Shown in pieces: positions 50,419 to 60,081 of a stretch of DNA of 64,000 nucleotides. The DNA lies in the NCBI RefSeq assembly GCF_014522265.1, contig NZ_CP017024.1, positions 2,384,001-2,448,000 on the forward strand, given 5' to 3'. The DNA is from Pseudomonas oryzihabitans. GTDB taxonomy: Bacteria; Pseudomonadota; Gammaproteobacteria; Pseudomonadales; Pseudomonadaceae. Numbering within the stretch: position 1 is the stretch's first letter; every line of letters starts with the position of its first letter. The notes below the pieces were generated by a model. The model was not told the DNA's origin. It worked only from the letters and a program-made list of their open reading frames with translations, and did not search any database. The position numbers and the translations under genes are program-made.

Positions 50419-51362
50419 CTCGTCTGCATGTCGTCGCGGCGGTGATCCGCGACCCCCAGGGGCAGATCCTTATCGCCCAACGCCCCGCGCACAAGCACCA
50501 GGGCGGCCTCTGGGAATTTCCGGGAGGCAAGGTGGAGGCCGGTGAAGCGCCGGCCGTGGCCCTTGCGCGCGAACTGGCCGAAGAGCTGGGTATCCAGGTG
50601 ACAGCGGCGCGCCCGCTGCTGCAGGTGCGCCACGACTATCCCGACCAGGCGGTACTGCTGGATGTCTGGCAGGTGGACGCCTTCAGCGGCGACGCCCATG
50701 GCGCCGAAGGCCAGCCGCTGGCCTGGGTGGCCCCGCGTGACCTGGTCAACTACGACTTCCCGGCGGCCAACCGGCCCATCGTCCAGGCGGCGCGTCTGCC
50801 AGACCGCTACCTCATCACCCCTGGCGAATTGACCACTGCGGAATTGCTCAACGGCCTGCACCGGGCCCTGGACAGTGGCATCCGCCTGGTCCAGCTGCGC
50901 ACGCCGGACAACTTCGATCCGCAGTACCGCGACCTGGCGGGCGACGTCCAGGGGCTCTGCACCGGACGCGCCCAGCTGATGCTCAAGGGACCGCTGGAAT
51001 GGCTGGGCGATTTTCCTGCCGCCGGCTGGCACCTGACCGCCGAGCAACTGCGTCGTTATGCGCCCAATGGCCGACCCTTCCCGGAGCAGCGCCTGCTGGC
51101 GGCTTCCTGCCACGACGCCGAGGAGCTGGCCCTGGCCCAGCAGATGGGGGTGGATTTCATCACCCTGTCGCCGGTGATGCCCACCGCGAGCCATCCCGGC
51201 GCCCCGACCCTCGGCTGGGTCAAGGCCCAGCAACTGCTGGCCGACTGCAACCTGCCGGCCTACCTGCTGGGTGGGCTGGGCGATGACGATCTCGCCGGCG
51301 CCTGGCAGGCCGGCGCCCAGGGCGTGGCGGCGATCCGCGCGTTCTGGCCTACACCGGCGTAG
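50415..51362 (+). CDS. Nudix hydrolase fused to a thiamine-phosphate-synthase-like domain
   Basis: The 315-residue protein starts with a Nudix domain of the MutT type (about 1-130; the box GGKVEAGEAPAVALARELAEELG has all key acidic residues), which would hydrolyse oxidised nucleotides such as 8-oxo-dGTP. The C-terminal half (about 135-312; VQLRTPDN, FITLSPVMPTASHPG, LLGGLGDDD) is a ThiE/TenI-like TIM barrel of uncertain activity. The same two-domain form occurs in other Pseudomonas next to argJ and secA. ATGA overlap with the GST gene. A bidirectional terminator lies about 100 bp behind it. Confidence 0.92.
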   Translation: MTRLHVVAAVIRDPQGQILIAQRPAHKHQGGLWEFPGGKVEAGEAPAVALARELAEELGIQVTAARPLLQVRHDYPDQAVLLDVWQVDAFSGDAHGAEGQPLAWVAPRDLVNYDFPAANRPIVQAARLPDRYLITPGELTTAELLNGLHRALDSGIRLVQLRTPDNFDPQYRDLAGDVQGLCTGRAQLMLKGPLEWLGDFPAAGWHLTAEQLRRYAPNGRPFPEQRLLAASCHDAEELALAQQMGVDFITLSPVMPTASHPGAPTLGWVKAQQLLADCNLPAYLLGGLGDDDLAGAWQAGAQGVAAIRAFWPTPA

Positions 51363-51460
51363 GTTGGCGCTGAGCGCAGCGAAGCCCAACAGGGATGAAC
51401 GGAACTCGTGACCCTGGGCTTCGTCGGTAGAGCTATCCCAGCCGCCTGCGAAGCCCAAGA
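51363..51460. repeat. Degenerate REP-like sequence behind the Nudix-ThiE gene
   Basis: TAGGTTGGCGCTGAGCGCAG, GCGAAGCCCAACAGG and CTGCGAAGCCCAAG echo the GTAGGTTGGG and CGAAGCCCAAC motifs of the tandem repeat at 38404, with the same inverted layout but weaker pairing. Confidence 0.5.
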
Positions 51461-51486
51461 AAAAGCCCGCCAATCGGCGGGCTTTT
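51461..51486. terminator. Bidirectional Rho-independent terminator
   Basis: AAAAGCCCGCC, AATC loop, GGCGGGCTTTT forms an 11-bp stem with A and T tails on either side, serving the converging Nudix-ThiE and OYE genes. Confidence 0.9.
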
Positions 51487-51503
51487 CCTAACGGCGAAGA
51501 AAA

Positions 51504-52553
51504 TTACAGCCGCGGATAGTCGATGTAGCCCACCGGGCCCTTGCTGTAGAAGGTGTCCGGGTGCGGCTCGTTCAGCGCGGCGTCCTGTTCCAGCCGTTGC
51601 GGCAGATCCGGGTTGGCGATGAAGGGCACGCCGAAAGCCACGGCATCGGCCTTGCCTTCGTCCAGCCAGGCATTGGCCTTGGCCTTGTCGAATTTCTCGT
51701 TGGCGATGTACACGCCACCAAAGGCCGCCTTGAGGTCCGGGCCGAGGCTGTCGCTGCCGGCCGCTTCGCGGATGCAGATGAAGGCGACCTGGCGCTGGCC
51801 CAGCTCGCGGGCGACATGGCCAAAGGTGGCGGCAGGGTCGCTGTCGCCCATGGTATGCATGTCGCCACGGGTGGACAGGTGCACGCCGACGCGATCGGCG
51901 CCCCAGACATCAATGCAGGCATCGGTCACTTCCAGCAGCAGCCGGGCGCGATTCTCGATGGAGCCGCCATAGTTGTCGGTACGCTGGTTGGTGTCGCTCT
52001 GCAGGAACTGGTCGAGCAGATAGCCGTTGGCCCCATGGACCTCGACGCCGTCGAAGCCGGCACGCTTGGCGTTCTCGGCGCCATGCCGATAGGCGGCGAC
52101 GATGCCGGGGATCTCGGCGGTTTCCAGCGCCCGCGGGGTGACATAGTCACGCTTGGGGCGCAGCAGGCTGACGTGACCCTGGGCGGCGATGGCGCTGGGC
52201 GCCACTGGCAGTTCGCCGTCGAGGTAACGGGGATCGGAGATGCGGCCCACATGCCAGAGTTGCAGCACGATGCGGCCACCGGCCTTGTGCACGGCGGTGG
52301 TCACCCGTTGCCAGCCGGCCACCTGCGCGTCGGACCAGATGCCGGGGGTGTCGGGATAACCCACGCCCATGGGGTCCACCGAGGTGGCCTCAGTGATGAT
52401 CAGTCCGGCGGACGCGCGTTGCACGTAGTACTCGACCATCAGGTCGCCCGGGACCCGGCCCGGTTCGGCGCGGCAGCGAGTGAGGGGCGCCATGATGACG
52501 CGGTTGGGCAGTTCCAGGGCGCCGATCTTGATCGGCTCGAACAGCTGAGTCAT
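51504..52553 (-). CDS. Old Yellow Enzyme-family alkene reductase (NemA/XenB-like)
   Basis: The 349-residue FMN enzyme reduces activated C=C bonds of enals, enones, maleimides and nitro compounds with NADPH. MAPLTRCRA near residue 21 and VQLWHVGRISD near 98 fit the flavin site; the substrate-binding His/Asn pair lies in VEVHGANGYLLDQF near 180, and DNYGGSIENR follows. It is the last gene of an operon with an MFS exporter (15 bp upstream) and an ArsR regulator, an arrangement that suggests defence against a reactive electrophile. Length is standard. Confidence 0.93.
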   Translation of the reverse strand: MTQLFEPIKIGALELPNRVIMAPLTRCRAEPGRVPGDLMVEYYVQRASAGLIITEATSVDPMGVGYPDTPGIWSDAQVAGWQRVTTAVHKAGGRIVLQLWHVGRISDPRYLDGELPVAPSAIAAQGHVSLLRPKRDYVTPRALETAEIPGIVAAYRHGAENAKRAGFDGVEVHGANGYLLDQFLQSDTNQRTDNYGGSIENRARLLLEVTDACIDVWGADRVGVHLSTRGDMHTMGDSDPAATFGHVARELGQRQVAFICIREAAGSDSLGPDLKAAFGGVYIANEKFDKAKANAWLDEGKADAVAFGVPFIANPDLPQRLEQDAALNEPHPDTFYSKGPVGYIDYPRL

Positions 52554-52568
52554 GGCTAGCTCTCTTGA

Positions 52569-53732
52569 TTAGCTGGCGGTCGCCAGGCCGCTCTTGCGGG
52601 CCTGGCTGGCGGTCAGCAGGGTGGCGATGAGGGCCAGCAGGGCGAGCCCGCTGGCGGCAAGGGGTACCGCGGTAAGACCCAGGCCGTGGTCGATCACCAG
52701 GCCGCCGACCCAGGCGCCGAGGGCATTGCCCACGTTGAAGGCGCCGATGTTGAGGGTCGAGACCAGATTCGGCGCGTCCTTGCCGAAGGTGACCACGTTG
52801 ATCTGCAGGGCCGGCACGGCGGCGAAGGCGGCCGCGGCCCAGAGGAAGAGAGTGATTTCCGCCGGCAGGAAGGCATGACCGGTCCAGCGCAGCGCGGCGG
52901 AGGTCAGCGCCAGGGCGACGAAGATGCCTACCAGGCTGGTAGTCAGGCGCCAGTCGGCCAGGCGGCCGCCGACGAAGTTGCCCAGGGTCAGGCCCAGGCC
53001 GATCAGCAGCAGGGTGCCGGTCACGCCGCGCGGCGAGACACCGGTGACTTCCTGCAGCAGCGGCGCCACATAGGTGAAGAGGGCGAACATGGAGGCGGCG
53101 AAGAACACCGTCATCGACAGCGCCAGCCAGAAGCCCAGGCCGCGCAGGGCGAGCAGCTCCCGGCGCAGGTCTGCGCGCGGCTGGTTGCGGTCGGCCGGCA
53201 GTACCCGCCAGAGCCCGATCAGGGCGACCACGCCGATCATTACCACCGCCCAGAAGGTCGAGCGCCAGCCGGCCGCCTGGCCCAGGGCGGTACCCAGGGG
53301 CACGCCCAGCACATTGGCCAGGGTCAGACCGGTGAACATCAGGGCCACCGCCGAGGCGCGGCGATTCTCCGGGACCAGGCTCGCGGCGACGACCGCGCCG
53401 ATACCGAAGAAGGCGCCATGGCAGAGGGCGGTGACCACCCGCGCCAGCATGAGCATGTTGTAGCCGCTGGCCACCGCGCAGAGCAGGTTGCCGACGATGA
53501 AGATGCCCATCAGGGCGAGCAGGGCGCGCTTGCGCGGCCAGTGGGCCGTGGCCAAGGCCATGAAGGGCGCGCCGACGGCTACACCCAGGGCATAGCCGGT
53601 GACCAGCCAGCCGGCGCTGGGGATGGACACGCCGAGATCGGCGGCGACGTTGGGCAGCAGGCCCATGATGACGAATTCGGTGGTGCCGATGGCGAAAGCG
53701 CTCAGCGCCAGCACGATGAGAGAAGCGGGCAT
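52569..53732 (-). CDS. MFS drug/metabolite exporter (DHA1, AraJ/YdhP-like)
   Basis: The 387-residue protein has twelve membrane segments and begins MPASLIVLALSAFAIGTTEFVIMGLLPNVAADL (signature of the DHA1 branch in the first helix, split here by reading residues 1-33). The second motif RVVTALCHGAFFGIGA is typical of AraJ, YdhP and PbuE-like exporters. I start at the ATG at 53732, preceded by AAGGAATCC, not at the longer frame. It lies between the ArsR gene (16 bp) and the OYE gene (15 bp) in one operon. Substrate unknown. Confidence 0.9.
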   Translation of the reverse strand: MPASLIVLALSAFAIGTTEFVIMGLLPNVAADLGVSIPSAGWLVTGYALGVAVGAPFMALATAHWPRKRALLALMGIFIVGNLLCAVASGYNMLMLARVVTALCHGAFFGIGAVVAASLVPENRRASAVALMFTGLTLANVLGVPLGTALGQAAGWRSTFWAVVMIGVVALIGLWRVLPADRNQPRADLRRELLALRGLGFWLALSMTVFFAASMFALFTYVAPLLQEVTGVSPRGVTGTLLLIGLGLTLGNFVGGRLADWRLTTSLVGIFVALALTSAALRWTGHAFLPAEITLFLWAAAAFAAVPALQINVVTFGKDAPNLVSTLNIGAFNVGNALGAWVGGLVIDHGLGLTAVPLAASGLALLALIATLLTASQARKSGLATAS

Positions 53733-53748
53733 CAGGATTCCTTGCAGA

Positions 53749-54039
53749 CTAGAGTTCGCGAGCGAGACGTTGCACAAAGGCCTGGATGGCGGCCTCGTCG
53801 CGTTGATAGAACACCCATTGGCCGATGCGCCGCGTAGTGACCAGGCCGGCCCGGGTCAGTACCGCCAGGTGCGCCGAGACCGTCGACTGCGACAGCCCGG
53901 CACGGGCCTCGATCTGCCCGGCGCAGACGCCCGTGCCCAGGTCATGGTCCTGGTGCGGGAAGTACCGCCGGGGATCGCGCAGCCAGTCGAGGATCTGGCG
54001 ACGCAGAGGATTGGCCAGGGCTTTGAGGATCTCGTCCAT
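53749..54039 (-). CDS. ArsR-family winged-helix repressor
   Basis: The 96-residue protein has the ArsR fold: KALANPLRRQILDWLRDP, recognition helix LSQSTVSAHLAVLTRAGLV and wing TTRRIGQWVFYQRDE. A single cysteine in GTGVCAGQI is the only candidate thiol; the usual metal-binding CVC pair is missing, so it more likely senses an organic or oxidising ligand. It is the first gene of the ArsR-MFS-OYE operon and probably represses it. The ATG at 54039 is preceded by a GTG that could add one residue. Confidence 0.88.
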   Translation of the reverse strand: MDEILKALANPLRRQILDWLRDPRRYFPHQDHDLGTGVCAGQIEARAGLSQSTVSAHLAVLTRAGLVTTRRIGQWVFYQRDEAAIQAFVQRLAREL

Positions 54040-54257
54040 CACGGTCGCATCGTCATATTGGGTTGTAGCGAACCTTAGATCGTGAAAAATCGATATGCAA
54101 GCTATCCATCTTCGATTCTGCCTATCGTGTGTTTAGAGGCTCACTATCGCGATAAGTGTCCAGGGGCGCCGCTTCGTTCAGTTGCGATTCAGATCACGCG
54201 GCTAGAATTGCCGGGTGCGGCCCCATTCGCCGCAATGGATCTTCAAGGAGTAAAGAC

Positions 54258-54953
54258 ATGGCGCTGCCCACCCGTATCCTTCTCGCCAGCCTGGCCCTGG
54301 CCACCCTGGCTGGATGCGCTTCCCCCAATCCCTACGAAAATCAGGGTCAGGCCAGCGGTGGCACCTCCAACACCGCCAAGTACGGTGGCCTGGGCGCTCT
54401 CGCCGGCGCCGTCGCCGGTGCTGCCATCGATCACAATCATCGGGGCAAGGGTGCGCTGATCGGCGCCGCGGCCGTGGGCGCAGCGGCAGCGGGCTATGGC
54501 TATTACGCCGACCGCCAGGAAGCCGAATTGCGCCGGCAGATGGAAAACACCGGCGTCGAGGTGCAGCGCCAGGGCGATGACATCAAGCTGATCATGCCCG
54601 GCAACATCACCTTCGCCACCGACTCGGCCGACATCGCCAACAGCTTCTACAAGCCGCTGAACGACCTGGCCAATTCCTTCAAGCAGTTCGATCAGAACAG
54701 CATCGAGATCGTCGGCTATACCGACAGCACCGGCAGCCGCGCCCATAACGTCGAGTTGTCCCAGCGCCGGGCGCAGAACGTCGCCGGCTACCTGACCGCC
54801 CAGGGCGTACCCGCGGCGCGGCTGAGCACCCGCGGCGCCGGTCCCGATGCGCCCATCGCCAGTAACGCCACCGCCGACGGCCGGGCGCAGAATCGTCGCG
54901 TCGAGGTCAATCTGCGTCCCCTGCCCGGAGCGACCGGCACCCCCGCCCAGTAA
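54258..54953 (+). CDS. OmpA-family lipoprotein (YiaD-like)
   Basis: The 231-residue precursor has a lipobox LATLAGCAS (Cys20), then a glycine/alanine-rich stretch that resembles a glycine-zipper (GGLGALAGAVAGAAIDH, GALIGAAAVGAAAAG at residues 43-80) and a C-terminal OmpA domain (about 115-225; ITFATDSADI, VGYTDSTGSRAHNVELSQRRA, GRAQNRRVEV) that binds peptidoglycan. It would tie the outer membrane to the wall. AAGGAG is 9 nt before the ATG. A terminator follows. Confidence 0.92.
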   Translation: MALPTRILLASLALATLAGCASPNPYENQGQASGGTSNTAKYGGLGALAGAVAGAAIDHNHRGKGALIGAAAVGAAAAGYGYYADRQEAELRRQMENTGVEVQRQGDDIKLIMPGNITFATDSADIANSFYKPLNDLANSFKQFDQNSIEIVGYTDSTGSRAHNVELSQRRAQNVAGYLTAQGVPAARLSTRGAGPDAPIASNATADGRAQNRRVEVNLRPLPGATGTPAQ

Positions 54954-54976
54954 TGACCGCTCGTCGCCCGTGAACC

Positions 54977-55020
54977 GCAGTTTCCACGCCCTCGTGAAGG
55001 GCGGCGGAAACTGCTTTTCC
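54977..55020 (+). terminator. Rho-independent terminator behind the OmpA-like lipoprotein gene
   Basis: GCAGTTTCC (54977-54985) pairs with GGAAACTGC (55006-55014), with a second inner hairpin GCCCTC/GAAGGGC, followed by TTTTCCATTTT. Confidence 0.8.
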
Positions 55021-55203
55021 ATTTTGCGCTCTGATAGACGTCGCAAAGGCCTCCTCCTGTCAAATGGCAGGCGGCAGGCGCCTGTCCGGCTGCTACGCTA
55101 GTAGGGTTGGAGCGACACATCGCATAACGGACACGAAGGGAAGGGGTAGCCAGCCGCCCATGGCTGCTGCACGGCGGCAGAAGCCGCGGGGAGAAAAGGC
55201 TTG

Positions 55204-57341
55204 ATGGAGTGCCCGTTACCGCAGTCAGAGCAAGGCCCGGTGTTGCTGGTGGTGGACGACCGCCAGGAGAACCTGTTCGCCATGCAGGCCGTGCTGGAGG
55301 TCGGAAATTGGCGAGTGATCACCGCTGCCTCGGGTGAGCGTGCCCTGCAACACCTGCTGGACGAAACCGTGGACCTGGTCCTGCTCGACGTCCAGATGCC
55401 GATCATGGACGGCTTCGAGGTGGCGCGCATCATGCGCAGCAACCTGCGTACCCGCTTCACCCCGATCATCTTCGTTTCCGCCGAGGCCCACTCCTACGAA
55501 TCGGTGCTGCGTGGCTATGCCACCGGCGCGGTCGACTATCTGCTCAAGCCCGTCGATCCCAATATCCTCCGCCACAAGGTGCGCTCGCTGCTCGATCACG
55601 AGCGCAATCGTCGCGAGTTGCTGCAGGCCACCCAGCAGCTGGAGCTGGCCAAGTCCTTCAGCGACTCGCTGCTCGACAATGCCGCCGAGGGCATCCTCAC
55701 CGTCAACGAGCAGGGCCGGGTGACCTTCGCCAACGCCGCCATCGCCCGCATGTTGCGCTGCAGCGTCAGTGACCTGGTGCATGCCAACTTCCTCGACTTC
55801 CTCGAAGGGGGCAGCGGTCTCGACGACTGGCAGACCTCGCCCTTCATGGAACACTACGACCGCCGCGAGACCTATCGCCTGCACGACGCCCGCCTGCGCA
55901 CCAATCGCGGCGACAGCCTGCCGGTGGCGCTGTCCTGCGCACCGCTGCCGCGCATGCAGCGGGCCATGGTCATCATCGCCCTGGACATGTCGCGCATGCG
56001 CGAGTTGCAGGACCAGCTCGAATCCCAGGCCGTCACCGATGCCCTGACCGGGCTGCTCAATCGCCGCGGCTTCAACCAGACCCTGGAAGCGGCGCTGGCG
56101 CGCAGCGGCCGCAACGGCAAGCGCATGGCCGTGCTCTACATCGATCTCGACGGTTTCAAGCGCATCAATGATTCGCTCGGCCACGAGGCCGGGGATCGGG
56201 TGCTGTGCATCGTTGCCGAGCAGCTCAAGAGCTGCATGCGCCCCTACGACATCCTGGCCCGCATGGGCGGCGACGAATTCACCGCGCTGCTCGATTCCCT
56301 CGAACATCCCGAGGATGCCGCCCGCGTCGCCGAGAAGCTGCTGGAGCTGCTGGCCACGGTGCATCGCATCGACGGCATGGAGGTCAGCCTGGGCGCCAGC
56401 ATTGGCATCGCCAGCTATCCCGATTGCGGCCATACCGTGGACGGCCTGCTGAGATCCGCCGACATCGCCATGTACGAGGCCAAGCGTGGCGGGCGCCAGC
56501 AGTATCGCTTCTTCTCACCGGAAATGAATGGCCGTGCGCGTTCCCGGCTGATGCTAGAAGAAAGCGTGCGCAATGCCATCGACAACAAGGATTTCGTGCT
56601 TGCCTACCAGCCGCAGGTCTATCTGCGCGATGGTCGCCTGCGCGGCTTCGAGGCGCTGCTGCGCTGGGAGCACACGGTGGCCGGCAAGGTCTCGCCCAGT
56701 GTCTTCATCCCGTTGCTGGAAGAAACCCGGCTGATCAACCGCATCGGTGACTGGATCTTCCGCGAAGGCGCCACCAAGCTGCAGTCCCTGCAGGAGATCT
56801 ACGGCGACGAACTGTTGCTGAGCATCAACCTCAGCCCCGTGCAGTTCGGCATGCCGCAATTGGCGGAGAGCCTGCGCCAGATCATCGAGACCCATGGGCT
56901 GCAACCCAGGCAGCTGGAAATCGAGGTGACCGAGTCGGCGCTGATGCACGACATCGACTACACGCGGGCGCAGCTGTCGCAACTGCGTGCCCTCGGTGTG
57001 CGCATCGCGGTGGACGACTTCGGCACCGGCTATTCCTCGCTGGCGTACCTGCGCCACTTCGAGCTGGATACCCTCAAGATCGATCAGCTGTTCATCGCCA
57101 ACATGCTCGATTCCTCGCGTGACGCCGCCATCGTCAGCACCATCCTCGAGCTGGGCCGCAATCTGGATCTGGAAGTCATCGCCGAAGGCGTGGAGACCCT
57201 GGAGCAGCGTGACTGGCTGATCGAGCACGGCTGCGAGATCATGCAGGGCTTCCTGGTTTCCCGACCGCTGAGCGCCGAGGTGACCGGACGCTTCCCCAGC
57301 AGGTGGACTGGGCCGCCAAGCGGCCCGAGCCAACGCTCTAG
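55204..57341 (+). pseudogene. REC-PAS-GGDEF-EAL c-di-GMP signalling protein, frameshifted at its very end
   Basis: The protein has a receiver (1-125; phosphoacceptor Asp62 in LLDVQMPIMDG), a PAS domain (about 150-265), a GGDEF domain with intact MGGDEF and an RPYD inhibitory site five residues ahead of it, and an EAL domain (GFEALLRWEH, DDFGTGYSSL, EGVETLEQ). Both enzymatic halves look capable, so it could make or degrade c-di-GMP depending on the receiver. After VTGRFP the frame runs into 70 odd residues of unlikely composition and stops at 57522. One C added to the run at 57294-57297 gives PQQVDWAAKRPEPTL and a stop at 57341, a natural 712-residue protein. No kinase gene is adjacent. Confidence 0.87.
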
Positions 57342-57527
57342 GCGCCCTGAGGGCCTGCGCCAGCAGCGAGCAGCCGCCGTCCATCGGCGCAGGCCGCGGG
57401 CCAGGCGACGTGCCAGAGCTGGCGGGACTTCCCGGGCCGGCACCTGGCCAGCCAAACCACGCACGCCACTGAACGAACACCCGTCCGTGCCTTCTTATGC
57501 AAGGGCCACAGGCACGGAGTAGGAAGC

Positions 57528-58682
57528 ATGCGGGGCGCCGTCTTTCCATGGCGGGAAAACAACAGGTTCGAATTGCTGGTGGACGGCGGTCGGTTCTTTC
57601 CGGCCATGCTCGAATCCATCGCTGGCGCCAGTCGCCAGATCGATGTCGAACTCTATCTGGTGGAAGCCGGCAGCTGCTCCGAGCAACTGCTCGTGGCCCT
57701 GACCGAGGCGGCCCGCCGCGGCGTCGCGGTACGCTGCCTGTTCGATGGCTTCGGTACCCTGCGGATGGATGCCGGCTTGCGCCGTCAGCTGGAGGAAGCC
57801 GGCGCCGAGCTGCGCGTCTTCAATCCCGTGCGCTTCGGCCACGGCCTGCACAACCTGCACCGCGATCATCGCAAGATCTTCATTATCGACGGCGCGGAAG
57901 CCTTCGTCGGTGGTAGCGGCGCGACCGACGACTTCTGGGATCCGGCCAAGAGCGACTGCAACTGGCACGAGGTGATGGTGCGCATCCAGGGGCCGCTGGT
58001 GGAAGACTGGCTGGCCCTGTTCGAGCGCCAATGGGAAGCGGTCGGTCGCCGCCGCGCCTGGAAGCCGCGTCCGCGGCGCGGGCGCGAGCGTCCACCGCCA
58101 CCACCCGCTGCCCAGGAAGGGCAGGGCCGGGTGGCCTATGCCGACGCCCGCCAGCACCGAGACATCCTCCAGGCGCTGATTCGGGCCCTGGTGGGCGGCC
58201 AGCAACGCATCTGGTTCGCCACTCCCTATTTCCTGCCGACCTGGCGCGTGCGCTGGGCGCTCAGGCGCGCGGCGCGCCGCGGCGTCGACGTGCGCCTGCT
58301 GCTCACCGGTCGGCACACCGATAATCCGCCGGTGCGTTTCGCCGGGCAACGCTACTACCGCAGCCTGTTGCGCGCCGGTGTACGCATCTACGAATACCAG
58401 CCGAGATTCATCCACGCCAAGATGGTGCTGGTGGACAACTGGGTCAGTGTCGGCTCCTGCAACTTCGATCACTGGAATCTGAGGTTCAACCTGGAGGCCA
58501 ATGTCGAAGCGGTGGATCGCGGCCTGAGTCAGGCGGTGGCGGCCAGCTTCGTCAAGGATTTCGCCCAGAGCCGCGAGATCACCCTGGAATTCTGGCGCAG
58601 TCGCCCCTGGTGGAGACGGGCGCGCGAATGGCTGTGGGGTTCGCTGGATCGCCTGGTGATCGGTGTACTGGGTCGCGGTTAG
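57528..58682 (+). CDS. clsB: Cardiolipin synthase B
   Basis: The 384-residue protein has two phospholipase-D HKD motifs (HRDHRKIFIID near residue 108 and FIHAKMVLVD near 298) and no N-terminal membrane helices, which is the ClsB/YbhO pattern. It condenses phosphatidylglycerol into cardiolipin, with some family members also making phosphatidylglycerol from phosphatidylethanolamine. A basic, proline-rich insert separates the two domains (about 175-200). AGGAAGC lies just before the ATG. ClsA is encoded at 29017, so two synthases are present. Confidence 0.9.
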   Translation: MRGAVFPWRENNRFELLVDGGRFFPAMLESIAGASRQIDVELYLVEAGSCSEQLLVALTEAARRGVAVRCLFDGFGTLRMDAGLRRQLEEAGAELRVFNPVRFGHGLHNLHRDHRKIFIIDGAEAFVGGSGATDDFWDPAKSDCNWHEVMVRIQGPLVEDWLALFERQWEAVGRRRAWKPRPRRGRERPPPPPAAQEGQGRVAYADARQHRDILQALIRALVGGQQRIWFATPYFLPTWRVRWALRRAARRGVDVRLLLTGRHTDNPPVRFAGQRYYRSLLRAGVRIYEYQPRFIHAKMVLVDNWVSVGSCNFDHWNLRFNLEANVEAVDRGLSQAVAASFVKDFAQSREITLEFWRSRPWWRRAREWLWGSLDRLVIGVLGRG

Positions 58683-58776
58683 CAGCCCCGGTTGTCAGGT
58701 GCGGGTAACATAACCGATCCGGCGCTGTTGGCCGGACCCATCGTCCCGCGGACGAGGCCAGACGAGTAACGCCTTA

Positions 58777-60081
58777 GTGCAGACTTTAGATAAACATCGC
58801 TTCATCGGTCTGGAGTGGCTCAGGTTCCTGATGGGTTTCTATGTGGTCGTCTACCACACCATCCATTTCTATCCCGAGCGCAAGACCATCCCCCTGCTGG
58901 ACGAGATCACCAGCATGGGCTTCTTCGCCACCAGCACCTTCTTCGTGCTCTCCGGCTTTCTGCTCGCCCATGTCTATTGCGGTCGCGGCAGCCTGCGCGA
59001 GCCGGCGCGCAGCTTCTGGGTCAAGCGTTTCGCCAATCTCTATCCGATCCACATCTTCGCCCTGCTGCTGGCGATGGCGGTGGTGACCTGGATCGGCAGT
59101 CTGGGTATCCCGCCGGGCGCCGCCACGGCCAGTATCCGCTTCGTGGTGTTCGACACCAACGAACCCCTGGCGCGAACCAACCCCGAGCTGTTCCAGCACT
59201 TCATGAGCAACGCGGAGCTCGCCTTCAACGCCGTGCTGCAGCTGTTCATGCTGCAGGCGTGGAATCCCTATTACCTGACCTTCAACGCGCCCCTCTGGTC
59301 GATCTCGGCGCTGTTCTTCTTTTATCTGACCTTTCCCAAGCTGGCCCCGCGACTGATGACCAGCGAGCGTCCCTGGCAGCTGTTGCTGCTGGTCTGGGTG
59401 CTCTATCTGATTCCGCCGCTGCTGGTGATCGCCAACCAGAACTATGGCATGCCCTTCACCGGCCTTCTGCAGCGGGTGCCCCTGTTCCGCTTGCCGGAAT
59501 TCCTCGCCGGCATCCTGCTGTATGCCGTCTTTCGTCGCCAGCACGCGCGGGGCTGGGCGCCGTCGGAACGGCAGCGGCTGTTGCTGGCGAGCTACCTGAT
59601 CCTGAGTTTCGCCCTGGGTACGGCACTCTTCACCCATGGGCCCAAGTTCTGGTACTTCCTGTTCCATAACGGCCTGTTCCTGCCGTCGCAACTGATCCTG
59701 GTTTATCTGGCCGCGCTGGCTCAGGAACCGGCCAGTGAGCGCATCCGCCACTGGTCGCCGCGACTCGGCGGCGCTTCGCTGTCGATGTTCGCCCTGCATG
59801 TGCCCCTGTCGGGGATCTACATGACCCTGGAGCAGCTGATCGGCGGCGATCTCAAGGCCTGTCTGAGCGGCAATCGCGAAGTCTGCATCGCCGCCGCCGG
59901 GGCCTATACCAACTCCATCGCCTGGTACTGGCTGTTCCTGCTGTCAGTGGTGGTGCTCTGCGTGCTGTTCCAGGAGCGGCTCGTGGTGCCGACTCGCAAG
60001 CGCATTCTCAAGGTGCTGCTGCCGCGCCTGGCGCCGCAGCAGCAGCCGCCCCAGGCTAGCGGCGGAAGCCTTCGGCCATGA
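58777..60081 (+). CDS. Acyltransferase 3 family membrane protein
   Basis: The 434-residue protein has about ten membrane helices and the acyltransferase-3 hallmark: FIGLEWLRFLMGFYVVVYHTI, with the catalytic His in VYHTIHF, and RFANLYPIHI at the next loop. Relatives O-acetylate or O-succinylate surface sugars, lipopolysaccharide or exopolysaccharide from inside the membrane. No polysaccharide genes are close, so the acceptor is unknown. The GTG start at 58777 is the best available but has only a weak ribosome-binding site. The 3' end overlaps the next, convergent gene by 26 bp. Confidence 0.82.
   Translation: MQTLDKHRFIGLEWLRFLMGFYVVVYHTIHFYPERKTIPLLDEITSMGFFATSTFFVLSGFLLAHVYCGRGSLREPARSFWVKRFANLYPIHIFALLLAMAVVTWIGSLGIPPGAATASIRFVVFDTNEPLARTNPELFQHFMSNAELAFNAVLQLFMLQAWNPYYLTFNAPLWSISALFFFYLTFPKLAPRLMTSERPWQLLLLVWVLYLIPPLLVIANQNYGMPFTGLLQRVPLFRLPEFLAGILLYAVFRRQHARGWAPSERQRLLLASYLILSFALGTALFTHGPKFWYFLFHNGLFLPSQLILVYLAALAQEPASERIRHWSPRLGGASLSMFALHVPLSGIYMTLEQLIGGDLKACLSGNREVCIAAAGAYTNSIAWYWLFLLSVVVLCVLFQERLVVPTRKRILKVLLPRLAPQQQPPQASGGSLRP

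Noticed and set aside
57342..57522. C-terminal 60-residue extension of the GGDEF-EAL protein
   Set aside because: Arg/Ala/Pro-rich out-of-frame composition; one base restored in the C run gives a normal end at 57341.
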